Positions 8,283 through 16,915 of a stretch of DNA of 64,000 nt are shown piece after piece. Under the pieces are notes generated by a model. That model saw only the letters and a program-made list of their open reading frames with translations, did not search any database and was not told the origin of the DNA. Source of the DNA: Clostridiales bacterium UBA6114. Its GTDB lineage: Bacteria; Bacillota; Clostridia; Oscillospirales; Butyricicoccaceae. The DNA lies in the NCBI GenBank assembly GCA_002423435.1, contig DIWE01000043.1, forward strand, positions 71,604 to 135,603. The letters run 5' to 3'. Each line of letters starts with the position of its first letter. The stretch's first letter is position 1. The position numbers and the translations under genes were made by a program.

Positions 8283-8310
8283 ATTATAGCAAATTTTGTC
8301 GAATTGTCTA
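8283..8310 (-). promoter_or_regulatory. Sigma-70-type promoter for the 58-residue gene
   Basis: Reading the minus strand, TAGACA (8310-8305), a 16-base spacer and TATAAT (8288-8283). The predicted start of transcription is about 35 bases before the ATG at 8241. Confidence 0.65.
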
Positions 8311-8457
8311 GACTGAACATTTATTTTGGCTGGATATTTTCTTCAGAAAACTTTATGCGCCGGGGGCGCGCCACAAGGAACGCAGACTTAAGGCGTATGA
8401 AGTTTTTGTGCATGTGGCGAGCGCCACGCACTTAAATTTGTTTTTGCATAGCAAAAC

Positions 8458-8498
8458 AGCCTGAAACTCTTGGAAAAACAAGATGTTTCAGGCTGTTT
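8458..8498 (-). terminator. Terminator after tRNA-Gly
   Basis: Stem AGCCTGAAAC (8458-8467) with GTTTCAGGCT (8485-8494). It lies directly downstream of the minus-strand tRNA, followed there by TTTTGC. Confidence 0.75.
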
Positions 8499-8503
8499 CC
8501 GAT

Positions 8504-8577
8504 TGGAGCGGGTGAAGGGAATCGAACCCTCGTATTCAGCTTGGGAAGCTGATGTTCTGCCATTGAACTACACCCGC
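8504..8577 (-). tRNA. tRNA-Gly (anticodon CCC), CCA encoded
   Basis: Reading the minus strand: acceptor GCGGGTG paired with CACCCGC, D-arm GTTC...GAAC, anticodon stem TCAGC/GCTGA closing a TTCCCAA loop (anticodon CCC, reads GGG), T-arm with the TTCGATT loop, then discriminator T and an encoded CCA at 8506-8504. The 74 bases fit the standard cloverleaf. A terminator follows. Confidence 0.95.
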
Positions 8578-8639
8578 AGACGGTAACTTTAATTATACTG
8601 ATTTATTGTCAGATTTCAAGTGTTTTTTTGCAAATCCCG

Positions 8640-9341
8640 TTACCGGAAAATGCGGATCAATTCGATGACGCCCATCAGCATCGGCTGGTGCAGAAGATAG
8701 ATCCAAAGGGTCTTTCGGCCGGCAGCCGCCAGAAAGGGGAACTTGAACTCGTAGAACCAGCCGGGAAGCTTTCTTGCAAGGACAGCCTTTCCGAACCGGA
8801 TGCCGAAAAAGTAAATAAAAATCCATGGAAAGATCGGAAAATAATCCGACGATACAAAACTTCTCGCATAAATACCCAGGACCCAGAGATGTTCAATCGG
8901 ATAGGAATGATTCAAAAAGGACCTGAAGACAAAAAACAGAACGATAAAAAAGACGGGGTGTACTTTTGAAACAAGCCGGTCGATCTGTGTGTAAAACAGC
9001 GCATAAAGAAGGGCGGATACACCCAGAAAGTGCAATATTCCAAACCGGACGAACTCCGACGGATCAAAAAGCCAGGTGACAACGCTTACGGCCAGAGCCG
9101 CAAGGAGCATTTTGACGGCGCGTTTTAAGTTGTTTCTGGAAAACTGGGTGGACGCGCCCGACATCAGAATAAAGAGGGAAGCGAAAAGAACCTGCAGAGA
9201 GTTTACGAGCGGATTGAAGAGCACATGAGCGGGGAAGGAGCAAAAGGCCACAAGGTCGTAAAAGAGGTGATAGAGGACCATGAGCAATATGGAAAGGCCC
9301 CGGGCTGCGTCTATGATGTCGATACGGTCGCGGCGCTCCAT
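8640..9341 (-). CDS. DUF1624 / heparan-alpha-glucosaminide N-acetyltransferase-like membrane protein
   Basis: Polytopic membrane protein of 233 residues with about seven hydrophobic segments. The N-terminal signature RIDIIDAARGLSILLMVLYH is that of the DUF1624 (HGSNAT catalytic-like) family, whose conserved His in the first membrane segment is thought to act in acyl transfer across the membrane. LLHQPML near the C-terminus is also typical. It starts 22 bases after the ychF stop, so the two are probably one transcript. The acceptor is unknown; the cell-envelope role is inferred from the family. Confidence 0.8.
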   Translation of the reverse strand: MERRDRIDIIDAARGLSILLMVLYHLFYDLVAFCSFPAHVLFNPLVNSLQVLFASLFILMSGASTQFSRNNLKRAVKMLLAALAVSVVTWLFDPSEFVRFGILHFLGVSALLYALFYTQIDRLVSKVHPVFFIVLFFVFRSFLNHSYPIEHLWVLGIYARSFVSSDYFPIFPWIFIYFFGIRFGKAVLARKLPGWFYEFKFPFLAAAGRKTLWIYLLHQPMLMGVIELIRIFR

Positions 9342-9363
9342 GCTTCATTCCCCCAATCTCATT

Positions 9364-10458
9364 TTACACATTAAACCGGAATAAAACAACGTCGCCGTCG
9401 CGCATGACATAGTCCTTGCCCTCGGAGCGTACAAGGCCCTTTTCCTTGGCCGACGCCATGGACCCGCAGGCGATGAGGTCGTCGAAATGGATGACCTCGG
9501 CGCGGATAAAGCCTCTTTCAAAATCCGAGTGGATTTTTCCGGCGGCCTGGGGGGCTTTCGTGCCCGATTTGATCGTCCACGCGCGCACCTCGGGCGCGCC
9601 CGCGGTCAGAAAGGAGATCAGCCCCAGAAGGGTATAGCAGGCGCCGATCAAGCGGTCGAGCCCGGATTCGGGAAGCCCGAGCTCCGATAAAAACAGCGTT
9701 TTTTCCTCGTCCTCCATGCCGGAGATCTCCTCCTCCATGCGCGCGCAGATCGGAATCAGCCGGGAACGCTCCCCCTCGGCAATCTCGCTTACGGCCTTGT
9801 ACCGGGGATTTAAGTGGTAATCTCCCGCAAAGCCGCTTTCGTCCATATTGGCGGCATAAATGACCGGCTTCGCGGAAAGGAGGTCGAGCGACAGGAGAAA
9901 TTCCCGCTCCTCCTCCAAGCATTCCGCGGTGCGGGCGGGAAGACCCTTTTCAAGGTGTTCCTTTAAGCGCTCGAGAAACTGGATTTCCAAAAGATATTTC
10001 TTATCGCCCTTTGCGAGCTTTGCCGTTTTATCGATACGCCGGTCCAGGATTTCGAGATCGGAAAGAATCAGCTCGAGATTTACCGTTTCAATGTCCCGCC
10101 CGGGGTCGATGCTTCCCTCCACATGGATGATGTTGTCGTTTTCAAAACACCGCACAACGTGCACGACGGCGTCGACCTGTCTGATGTGGGACAGAAACTT
10201 GTTTCCCAGCCCCTCGCCCTTCGACGCGCCGCGGACTAAGCCCGCGATATCGACAAATTCGACGACGGCGGGCGTTACTTTTTTTGGGTGGTACATCTCG
10301 GAAAGCGCATCGAGCCTTTTATCGGGTACCGGGACGATGCCCACGTTCGGATCGATTGTGCAAAACGGATAATTGGCCGCCTCCGCGCCCGCGTTGGTGA
10401 TGGCGTTAAACAGGGTGCTTTTGCCGACATTCGGCAAACCGACGATTCCGAGCTTCAT
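9364..10458 (-). CDS. ychF: Obg-family ATPase YchF
   Basis: Cytoplasmic P-loop protein of 364 residues, the full family length. YchF/OLA1 proteins bind ribosomes and prefer ATP to GTP. The P-loop is GLPNVGKSTLFNAIT from residue 5. DIAGLVRGASKGEGLGN is the switch II region. The G4 position reads NMDE instead of NKxD, which is the basis of the ATP preference. The C-terminal TGS domain starts near residue 280 (LISFLTAGAPEVRAWTI). The ATG is the first start after the divergent intergenic region. Confidence 0.97.
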   Translation of the reverse strand: MKLGIVGLPNVGKSTLFNAITNAGAEAANYPFCTIDPNVGIVPVPDKRLDALSEMYHPKKVTPAVVEFVDIAGLVRGASKGEGLGNKFLSHIRQVDAVVHVVRCFENDNIIHVEGSIDPGRDIETVNLELILSDLEILDRRIDKTAKLAKGDKKYLLEIQFLERLKEHLEKGLPARTAECLEEEREFLLSLDLLSAKPVIYAANMDESGFAGDYHLNPRYKAVSEIAEGERSRLIPICARMEEEISGMEDEEKTLFLSELGLPESGLDRLIGACYTLLGLISFLTAGAPEVRAWTIKSGTKAPQAAGKIHSDFERGFIRAEVIHFDDLIACGSMASAKEKGLVRSEGKDYVMRDGDVVLFRFNV

Positions 10459-10693
10459 TGCTGATTACCTCCGAAAGAAATGCGTTGGGGCGCAATCAAA
10501 TATGGGCAGCGTTCAACTACCCTTGCCTCTTTTGCCTAACCAAATTATTATACATGAAAGGGCCGGACGGGTAAAGCGGATAAAAGGGTCTTTTTGCATA
10601 TATTCGGAGAATTTAAAGATTTTTCATTTCTTTGTTCGGATTTTCGTTTATAATAAGGTCGGATATCCTTATAATGCAGAGAGGGGATAAGTT
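10459..10693. promoter_or_regulatory. Divergent region between ychF and the response regulator
   Basis: Contains a TATAAT hexamer at 10649-10654 facing the response-regulator gene, inside an AT-rich stretch, but no convincing -35 box. AGAGAGGGGATAAG gives the ribosome binding site of the regulator. Nothing else is evident. Confidence 0.4.
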
Positions 10694-11380
10694 ATGTCGA
10701 AGAAGATTCTGATTGTGGAGGACGACACGAACATCAGGGAACTACTGAGGCTTTATTTAGAGCGCGAAGGCTATTCGACCATCCTCGCCGGGGACGGCGC
10801 CGAAGGCTTGAAGGCGTTTCGGCAGAATAAGCCGGACCTTATCCTGCTCGATATCATGATGCCCGTGATGGACGGCTGGCAGGTATGCCGCGAAATCCGG
10901 CTGGAGAGCAAAACCCCGGTGATCATGCTGACGGCCAAGGGCGAAACGTTTGACAAGGTCACGGGGCTCGAAATGGGCGCCGACGATTATATCGTAAAGC
11001 CGCTCGAGATGCGGGAGGTCATTGCGAGGATCCGCGCGGTGCTGCGCCGGTACGAGCCGGAGGACATGCCGAAGATACTGACGTTTGACAACCTCGTGAT
11101 CGACAAGCAGGCGTACGAACTGATTGTCAACAACAAGCAGGTCGACGCGCCGCCAAAGGAGATCGAGCTTCTCTATTTTCTCGCATCGTCGCCGAACAGG
11201 GTGTTTACGCGCGCGCAGCTATTGGACGACGTCTGGGGCTTTGATTATTTCGGGGATACGCGGACGGTGGACGTGCATATCAAGAGGCTCCGCGAAAAGC
11301 TCGAGGGCGTCAGCAGTCAGTGGGAGCTCAAAACGGTCTGGGGCGTCGGCTATAAATTCGAGCTCAAGGAAGCGCAGTAA
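10694..11380 (+). CDS. OmpR/PhoB-family response regulator
   Basis: Cytoplasmic DNA-binding partner of the sensor kinase that follows. The 228 residues comprise a receiver domain (1-118) and an OmpR-type winged helix (about 130-225). The acid pocket is D10/D11, the phosphorylation site is D53 in LLDIMMPVMD, and K102 in VKPLE is the conserved lysine. The winged helix shows RTVDVHIKRLREKL. The pair lies directly before an htrA gene, which suggests control of an envelope-stress response like CssRS in Bacillus. Direct repeats upstream of htrA (12901-12927) could be its binding site. Confidence 0.93.
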   Translation: MSKKILIVEDDTNIRELLRLYLEREGYSTILAGDGAEGLKAFRQNKPDLILLDIMMPVMDGWQVCREIRLESKTPVIMLTAKGETFDKVTGLEMGADDYIVKPLEMREVIARIRAVLRRYEPEDMPKILTFDNLVIDKQAYELIVNNKQVDAPPKEIELLYFLASSPNRVFTRAQLLDDVWGFDYFGDTRTVDVHIKRLREKLEGVSSQWELKTVWGVGYKFELKEAQ

Positions 11381-11444
11381 CTAGAACGTTTCACACTACC
11401 GCTCGGGTAGTTTGAACACGCTCTAAGGGTGAAGGGGATCCTGG

Positions 11445-12875
11445 GTGAATAAACGAAGAAGTCTTTTTTTCAAAAACTTTGCGACATACGCAACGGTCAT
11501 CCTTTCCGGGTTTATTGTGCTTGCCGTTTCGTTTGTCGTAATCGCCGACCGGTATTCGTCGGACGAGCAAAAGCGCGCACTCGACAAGGTGGCGCAGCGC
11601 GCCGCCAACACGGCGACAATCATGATTGAAAATTACTCCCCTTCCTTAGACCGCCTGTTCCAGCTGACGCTTGCGCAGATGGCGGGCGATGCCGACGCGA
11701 CCATTATCCTCTGCGACGGAACGGGAAAAATCGCGTATGTCGCGGACTCGAGCGGATGTTACGCCCAGGAATTTTTGGCACTGTATCCGTCGGCCGTCGA
11801 TGAGCTCTGGAAAAGCGGGAGGTATTCCGAGACGGGGAACTTCGGCGGCTTTTTTTCCGAGGTGCGCAATATCGTCGGCCTTCCGATTGTGGGCTTGAGT
11901 TCGAATAAATATGAGGGTGCGGTATTTGCCGCAGCCCCCGCGTCATCCAACCTGAACCTGCTCCAGGACGTGATCGGGGCTTTCAGCGTGGCGCTGATGA
12001 CGGTGCTTCTCATAACGCTGGTTCTGTCATATCTGATTACGGCAAGGCTGATTCGCCCGCTGAGAATCATGGCCAACGCGGCGAAAAGCTTCGGCAGAGG
12101 CGATTTTTCCATGCGCGTCCCGGAGGTCACGAGAAACGACGAGGTGGGCGAGCTTGCCATCAGCTTCAACAACATGGCGGCGTCCATGCAGAGCCTGGAG
12201 GAGCAGAGGCGCGATTTTATCGCCAACGTCTCCCATGACCTGAAAACGCCGATGACGACAATCGCGGGGTTTGTCGACGGCATGCTCGACGGAACGGTGC
12301 CGGAGGAAAAATTCAACGAATATCTGGAAGTGATTTCGGAGGAGGTCAAAAGGCTTTCCCGCATGGCCAACAGGATGCTCGACATGGCAAAATTCGAGTC
12401 GGGCGCGATCGTGATCAGCAAGACGACGTTCGACGTCTGCGAAATGGCGAGCCGGATTATTTTAAGCTTCGAACAGGTATTAAACGCCAGGGGCATCGAG
12501 GTCATCGTGAACATGCCGTCCGAGCTCAAGGTCACGGCGGACAAGGATCAGCTTGCTCAGGTGATTTACAACCTTGTCGACAACGCGGTCAAGTTTGTCG
12601 ACGACAAAGGTAAATTGTCGATGTCGATCGCCTCAATCGGCGGAAAAATGCATTTTAAGATATCAAACACCGGCGCCGAAATCCCGATGGCCGACCAGCA
12701 GCAGATTTTCGAGCGGTTTTACAAGGTCGACCGCTCGCGCAACTTAAACCGCCAGGGCTCCGGACTTGGTCTCTATATCGTGAAAACGATTATAAACCTG
12801 CACGGCGGGGATATTAAAGTCAAAAGCGGAAATAATGAGACTGAATTTTATTTTACCCTTCCGCTTGGACCGTAA
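11445..12875 (+). CDS. Membrane sensor histidine kinase
   Basis: Kinase partner of the preceding regulator, 476 residues. Two membrane helices (about 15-36 and 176-200) enclose an outside sensor domain of about 140 residues. These are followed by HAMP (200-252), the HisKA dimerisation helix with H264 in NVSHDLKTPM, and HATPase_c with N-box NLVDNAVKF and G-box GSGLGLYIVK. The GTG start has AAGGGGATCC before it. The 64-base gap after the regulator contains a small hairpin (ACTACC/GGTAGT). The outside domain is not one I can name. Confidence 0.92.
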   Translation: MNKRRSLFFKNFATYATVILSGFIVLAVSFVVIADRYSSDEQKRALDKVAQRAANTATIMIENYSPSLDRLFQLTLAQMAGDADATIILCDGTGKIAYVADSSGCYAQEFLALYPSAVDELWKSGRYSETGNFGGFFSEVRNIVGLPIVGLSSNKYEGAVFAAAPASSNLNLLQDVIGAFSVALMTVLLITLVLSYLITARLIRPLRIMANAAKSFGRGDFSMRVPEVTRNDEVGELAISFNNMAASMQSLEEQRRDFIANVSHDLKTPMTTIAGFVDGMLDGTVPEEKFNEYLEVISEEVKRLSRMANRMLDMAKFESGAIVISKTTFDVCEMASRIILSFEQVLNARGIEVIVNMPSELKVTADKDQLAQVIYNLVDNAVKFVDDKGKLSMSIASIGGKMHFKISNTGAEIPMADQQQIFERFYKVDRSRNLNRQGSGLGLYIVKTIINLHGGDIKVKSGNNETEFYFTLPLGP

Positions 12876-12900
12876 TACAATACAGCCTATTCAAAAAAAA

Positions 12901-12949
12901 TTTACAGAGTTTCACAATTTATTCACATGAATATTAAAAATTGTACATT
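12901..12949 (+). promoter_or_regulatory. Direct-repeat operator and promoter for htrA
   Basis: TTTACA (12901), TTCACA (12911) and TTCACA (12922) repeat with a 10-11 base period, the pattern bound by OmpR/PhoB-class regulators. The last copy can serve as -35 for TACATT at 12944-12949 (16-base spacer). The match to the neighbouring regulator is inferred. Confidence 0.5.
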
Positions 12950-13000
12950 TTTTTTAGCAATAATGATCCTGTAATCAAAATTTAATACGGAGTGAAGGAT

Positions 13001-14332
13001 ATGGAGAATAACAGCTTTGGTTTTGGGCCCGATCAGGGGGACCAGACGAATTCATACGGCGAAAAACCACGGGAGACCGCGAATTATTCGGAAAGCCAGA
13101 CGGGGGGGGACGACCACCGCAAACGGACAAAAAGGCGCGGGCTTATTGTCTTTGCCTCCATTGTGATCGCCGCAGCCCTCCTTTTTACGGGAGCCGTAAC
13201 CGGCGTCACAATCGTCGACTATTACCGAAACAGCGCGGTAAAGGACAACCCGGCGCAGCAGGGCGGCGCGGATAACATCCAGGAATTGCCCGAGAACAGC
13301 GTCAAGCTCCAGATCAACGACGAGCCGACAGACGCCGTCAAATCGACAAGCACAAGTACTGAGCCGGCGGGACTGGAAACTTCGGATATTGCCGATAAGG
13401 TAAAACCGTCGGTTGTCGGGGTTGTGAGCGAAAACACCTCAAATCCTACGGCATCCGCTCAGGGCTCGGGAATCATTATGACAAAGGACGGCTACATTAT
13501 TACGAACAACCACGTGATCGAAGGCGCGAATAAGCTGACGGTCATTCTGGAAGACGGCAATAAATATGACGCGAAGGTCGTCGGCAAGGACGCAAAAACC
13601 GATCTCGCCGTGCTGAAGATTACCGCAACCAATCTTTCTCCCGCTGAGTTCGGCAACTCCGATCAGCTCAAGGTGGGCGACAAGGCCGTTGCAGTCGGCA
13701 ATCCCATGGGCCTCGAGCTGCAGGGCACGGTGACGCAGGGGATCATATCGGCAATCAACCGCGATATCATGGTTGAAGACCGCGTCATGACCCTTTTGCA
13801 GACGGACGCATCGATCAATCCCGGCAACTCCGGAGGCCCGCTTGTCAATAAATATGGCCAGGTCATCGGCATCAACACGGTGAAAATAGCGATTTCGAAC
13901 TATGAGGGCCTGGGCTTTGCAATCCCGATGAATACCGCTAAACCGATCATCGACGAGCTGATTGCCTACGGGTATGTAAAGGGCCGGCCGGCAATCGGCA
14001 TCAGCGGCAGAAACATGACCGAGCGCGCGGCAAACTACTACGGCGTGCCGATGGGCGTGCTGGTCGATGCGGTTGATCCGGCAAGCGACGCCTATGCGCA
14101 GGGCCTGATGGCGCAGGATATCATCTATGGCGTCAACGGGAAGACCATCACGTCGATGGAAGAGATCCAGAAGGTAAAAGACGGGCTGAAGGTCGGAGAG
14201 GCGATGACCTTAAACGTATACCGCGCGGGAAAGAAATTTGACATCTCCGTCAAGCTGGTCGATGAAGCGACCTTGAGCGGCTCGTCCCAGCAGATCCAGA
14301 TCGATCCGGATATCTTCCCGCAACTTCCTTAA
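13001..14332 (+). CDS. htrA: HtrA/DegP-like membrane-anchored serine protease
   Basis: Surface quality-control protease of 443 residues. A cytoplasmic tail of about 47 residues, with basic KRTKRRG, precedes one membrane helix (48-70). After a Ser/Thr-rich linker comes the trypsin-like domain with the triad H171 (TNNHVIEG), D201 (TDLAVLK) and S277 (NPGNSGGPL), then one PDZ domain (about 330-430). I choose the ATG at 13001, eight bases after GGAG, over the GTG at 12992. It follows a two-component system on the same strand, and direct repeats in the gap suggest that system controls it. Confidence 0.95.
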   Translation: MENNSFGFGPDQGDQTNSYGEKPRETANYSESQTGGDDHRKRTKRRGLIVFASIVIAAALLFTGAVTGVTIVDYYRNSAVKDNPAQQGGADNIQELPENSVKLQINDEPTDAVKSTSTSTEPAGLETSDIADKVKPSVVGVVSENTSNPTASAQGSGIIMTKDGYIITNNHVIEGANKLTVILEDGNKYDAKVVGKDAKTDLAVLKITATNLSPAEFGNSDQLKVGDKAVAVGNPMGLELQGTVTQGIISAINRDIMVEDRVMTLLQTDASINPGNSGGPLVNKYGQVIGINTVKIAISNYEGLGFAIPMNTAKPIIDELIAYGYVKGRPAIGISGRNMTERAANYYGVPMGVLVDAVDPASDAYAQGLMAQDIIYGVNGKTITSMEEIQKVKDGLKVGEAMTLNVYRAGKKFDISVKLVDEATLSGSSQQIQIDPDIFPQLP

Positions 14333-14844
14333 ACCGCAATCCGCGTTTTTAATAGAACGAGCAGCCATTAATCTGGCGGCTGCTCCCAGAATGTCAAAAA
14401 AGCATGTTCCGGGAATTGGGCTGCAGCCCCTTAACAGGGGACAAGTCCGCCACACTGCTGAATTTTGCCTTGTCGGACGCCAAACCCTTGCAGCAGGCTG
14501 AAACGCTTGCGCTGCAAGGGTTTTTTCGCCTTTTTTCGGCGCTGCACAGATAGTAATGGAATTGCCTGCTTTTGGAGATTTTGGGACACAATGACATCTT
14601 TGAATCATGGGGACACAGTTTTCACACAGAATTGTACATTGGTTTATTCGGTCAAAGCAAAAGATAAAGACATCGCCGTATAAATATAGTAAACTTATAG
14701 ACAGGCGAATCATGAATTCGCTGAACAGAATTGGTCAGCAAGCTGATTGAATTGTCAGAGCGGAAAAGGATAAACGATAATGCTATTCGAGCCGTCTGTT
14801 CAAAATCAGCGGGAAGTACGTATGAAAACCGGGAGTAAATACTT
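14333..14844. other. 512-base intergenic region between htrA and the MFS gene
   Basis: No gene is supported on either strand. It holds a GAGCAGCC/GGCTGCTC hairpin (about 14360-14386), a strong terminator (14482-14526) and an AT-rich stretch leading to the MFS gene. The copies of GGGACACA near 14583 and 14611 resemble debris of a mobile element, but I cannot assign them. Confidence 0.4.
14482..14526 (+). terminator. Intrinsic terminator
   Basis: Perfect 13-bp stem AAACCCTTGCAGC (14482-14494) with GCTGCAAGGGTTT (14511-14523), running into six T. It ends transcription from htrA, 150 bases after the stop. Confidence 0.85.
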
Positions 14845-16074
14845 ATGAAGCAAAACCAACAGAATAAGTGGAAGCGGGATTTCCTCACCATTGCCGCGGG
14901 GCAGACGGTATCGCTCATCGGCAGCGCCGCCGTGCAGTTTTCCCTGATCTGGTGGCTGGCCAGTGAAACGGCATCGCCTATTATAATGTCCATCGCGGGC
15001 TTGTTTGCGTTTTTGCCTCAGCTGATCCTTGGCCCCTTTGCGGGCGTGTGGGTCGACCGTCTTCACCGGAAGACCGTCATCATCGCAGCAGACCTTTTCA
15101 TTGGCCTGGTTGCCCTTGGTTTCGCCTTGTTCTTCCTATCCGGCAATCCGCCGTATTGGTCGGTTTGTATGGTGCTGGGCATCCGGGCGGTGGGCAATGT
15201 GTTTCACACCCCGGCCATTCAGGCCGCAATACCCATGCTGGTGCCGCAGCAGGAGCTGGTGCGCGCCAACGGCTGGAGCCAGTTTATGCAGTCAGGCGCC
15301 TTTCTGCTGGGGCCCGTATTGGGCGCGGCCATGTATGCCGCACTGCCCTTTTGGATCATATTGCTGTCCGATTTGGCAGGCGCGCTCGTCGCCTGCGCCA
15401 CGGTGGTGCTTGTCAAAATACCCGACCCGGAGCGGCAGGCAAGCGGGAGACAGCACCTTTTCTATGAAATGAAAGAAGGAGCGGCGGCTATCTGCCAGGA
15501 CAGGAAGCTGTTTATCGTGACGGCGGCCACGCTCATAAGCATGGTGTTTTATGCGCCTTTGTCCACCTATTATCCGCTCATGACCAGCGACTATTTCCGC
15601 GCCGACGCCTTAAATGCCAGCATGGTGAATCTCGGCTATGCGGGGGGCATGATGCTCTGCGCCATATCTCTCGGAAAATTCGGCGCCATCAAAAGCAAGT
15701 TCCCGGTCATCCATATGGGGCTTCTGGGGATGGGAACATCTTCATTGTTATGCGGTTTGCTGCCTCGGGAGATGGCCTGGTTCTGGGTTTTCGCGGTATT
15801 GTGTACGCTGCTCGGAGCCAGCAGCAATCTGTATAACATCCCCTATATCGCCTATTTGCAGGAAACCATCGCCCCGGAGAAAATGGGGCGTGTCTTTTCC
15901 CTGATCGGCAGCCTCAGCGCAGCGACGATGCCTTTGGGGCTGCTTATAGCCGGCCCGATTGCCGAAAGCCGGGGAGTATCGTTGTGGTTTTTTGTGTCCG
16001 GGATCGCAATGCTGCTGCTTACATTAGTCAGCGCCCTGCTCGTCCTTCCTCAAAAGGGGGATAAAGTAGGATAG
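14845..16074 (+). CDS. MFS efflux transporter (Mef-like MFS_3 group)
   Basis: Twelve-helix major facilitator of 409 residues. The loop between helices 2 and 3 reads GPFAGVWVDRLHRK, the motif A of proton-driven exporters. The N-terminal GQTVSLIGSAAVQFSLIWWL and the mid-region resemble Mef/enterobactin-exporter type proteins. Export of a macrolide-like compound or a siderophore is only a family-level guess. The ATG is preceded by GGGAG. It is monocistronic and convergent with the Crp/Fnr gene. Confidence 0.85.
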   Translation: MKQNQQNKWKRDFLTIAAGQTVSLIGSAAVQFSLIWWLASETASPIIMSIAGLFAFLPQLILGPFAGVWVDRLHRKTVIIAADLFIGLVALGFALFFLSGNPPYWSVCMVLGIRAVGNVFHTPAIQAAIPMLVPQQELVRANGWSQFMQSGAFLLGPVLGAAMYAALPFWIILLSDLAGALVACATVVLVKIPDPERQASGRQHLFYEMKEGAAAICQDRKLFIVTAATLISMVFYAPLSTYYPLMTSDYFRADALNASMVNLGYAGGMMLCAISLGKFGAIKSKFPVIHMGLLGMGTSSLLCGLLPREMAWFWVFAVLCTLLGASSNLYNIPYIAYLQETIAPEKMGRVFSLIGSLSAATMPLGLLIAGPIAESRGVSLWFFVSGIAMLLLTLVSALLVLPQKGDKVG

Positions 16075-16093
16075 AGAGCAAGCCCGACCCAAG

Positions 16094-16120
16094 ATGGTCG
16101 ACAAAGTCGACAGCCTTTTT
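16094..16120. terminator. Possible terminator between convergent genes
   Basis: GTCGAC-AAA-GTCGAC hairpin followed by AGCCTTTTTG. It is short and weak, but correctly placed after the MFS gene. Confidence 0.45.
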
Positions 16121-16121
16121 G

Positions 16122-16811
16122 TCATCCGACGTACCTTTTCAGCAGATCCGGCTTAAGAAGAGTATAGCTTTTCCGGTCGTAATTGATCAGCCCCTCCGCT
16201 CTCATGCGGGACAGCTCGCGGGACATTGCGGAGCGGTCGGCATTCAGGAAGAAGGAGAGGCTTGTCTTATTAAGGGATGCCGGAAATGTGCTTTTGCCGT
16301 GCTCCTCCGACTCCTTTGTGAGATAGAGCGCGAGCTTGGACCGAACGCTTTTTTTGATCAAAAATCCGATCCGCGCATTCAGGACGAAGTATTTGTCGGC
16401 CAGCACCCGGAGCAGGTTCTGGATGATCCTTTGATGCCCGGGGCAGCCGTTTTGGCAACATGCGGACAGCCGCGCATAGTTAAGAAAGAGGACCTTCGTA
16501 TTGGTAAGCGCGGTGACTGTGACCGGGCTTTTGCGGTCGGAAGAGCAGGCGAGCACCTCCCCGAACATTTCGGGAAAGCTCAAATGGCTGATGATAATCC
16601 GGTCCCCGGAAAAATCCTCCTGCGACGCCTCGATCTCGCCGGACAGGATGATGCCGAATTCGCGCACCGGAAAGCCCGCCATCAGGATCGTTTCCCCCTT
16701 CAGATAAGCGGCGACGCGGGAGTTTACACAGGATAAGAAACGGCCCAGATCGATTTCGTTCAAGCCTTCAAACAGGCTTGACGTCAGAAGCTTGTCAAAA
16801 TACTCCTTCAT
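16122..16811 (-). CDS. Crp/Fnr-family transcriptional regulator
   Basis: Regulator of 229 residues: an N-terminal cyclic-nucleotide-binding-like beta-roll (about 15-115; GEIEASQ, FGEVLACS), a dimerisation helix and a C-terminal HTH (about 160-220; SLSFFLNADRSAMSRELSRM). A CxxxxC cluster (CCQNGCPGH) near residue 118 could bind a metal or sense redox state, as in some clostridial members. I choose the ATG at 16811 because GAGGAAAAT precedes it; the frame extends to 16862 without a better site. It is divergent from an ECF S-component, its likely target. Confidence 0.88.
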   Translation of the reverse strand: MKEYFDKLLTSSLFEGLNEIDLGRFLSCVNSRVAAYLKGETILMAGFPVREFGIILSGEIEASQEDFSGDRIIISHLSFPEMFGEVLACSSDRKSPVTVTALTNTKVLFLNYARLSACCQNGCPGHQRIIQNLLRVLADKYFVLNARIGFLIKKSVRSKLALYLTKESEEHGKSTFPASLNKTSLSFFLNADRSAMSRELSRMRAEGLINYDRKSYTLLKPDLLKRYVG

Positions 16812-16832
16812 ATTTTCCTCATTTGCCTTTCT

Positions 16833-16850
16833 TTGTTGCAATGGCAACAG
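16833..16850. promoter_or_regulatory. Candidate Crp/Fnr operator
   Basis: Dyad TGTTGC-AATG-GCAACA in the shared region between the regulator and the S-component gene, close to the form of Crp/Fnr half-sites. Binding by this regulator is inferred. Confidence 0.45.
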
Positions 16851-16915
16851 ACATTGTTCCATTACTATAGTACTATTGGAATGTCAAAAGATCAACGATC
16901 ATTTTCGGAGGGATC

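Noticed and set aside
14583..14640. Possible insertion-sequence end (GGGACACA repeats)
   Set aside because: Only two short copies, no transposase fragment and no inverted partner were found.
14210..14713. Minus-strand open frame of 167 codons after htrA
   Set aside because: It overlaps the htrA end and a strong terminator hairpin, has no ribosome site, and the translation has no protein-like pattern.
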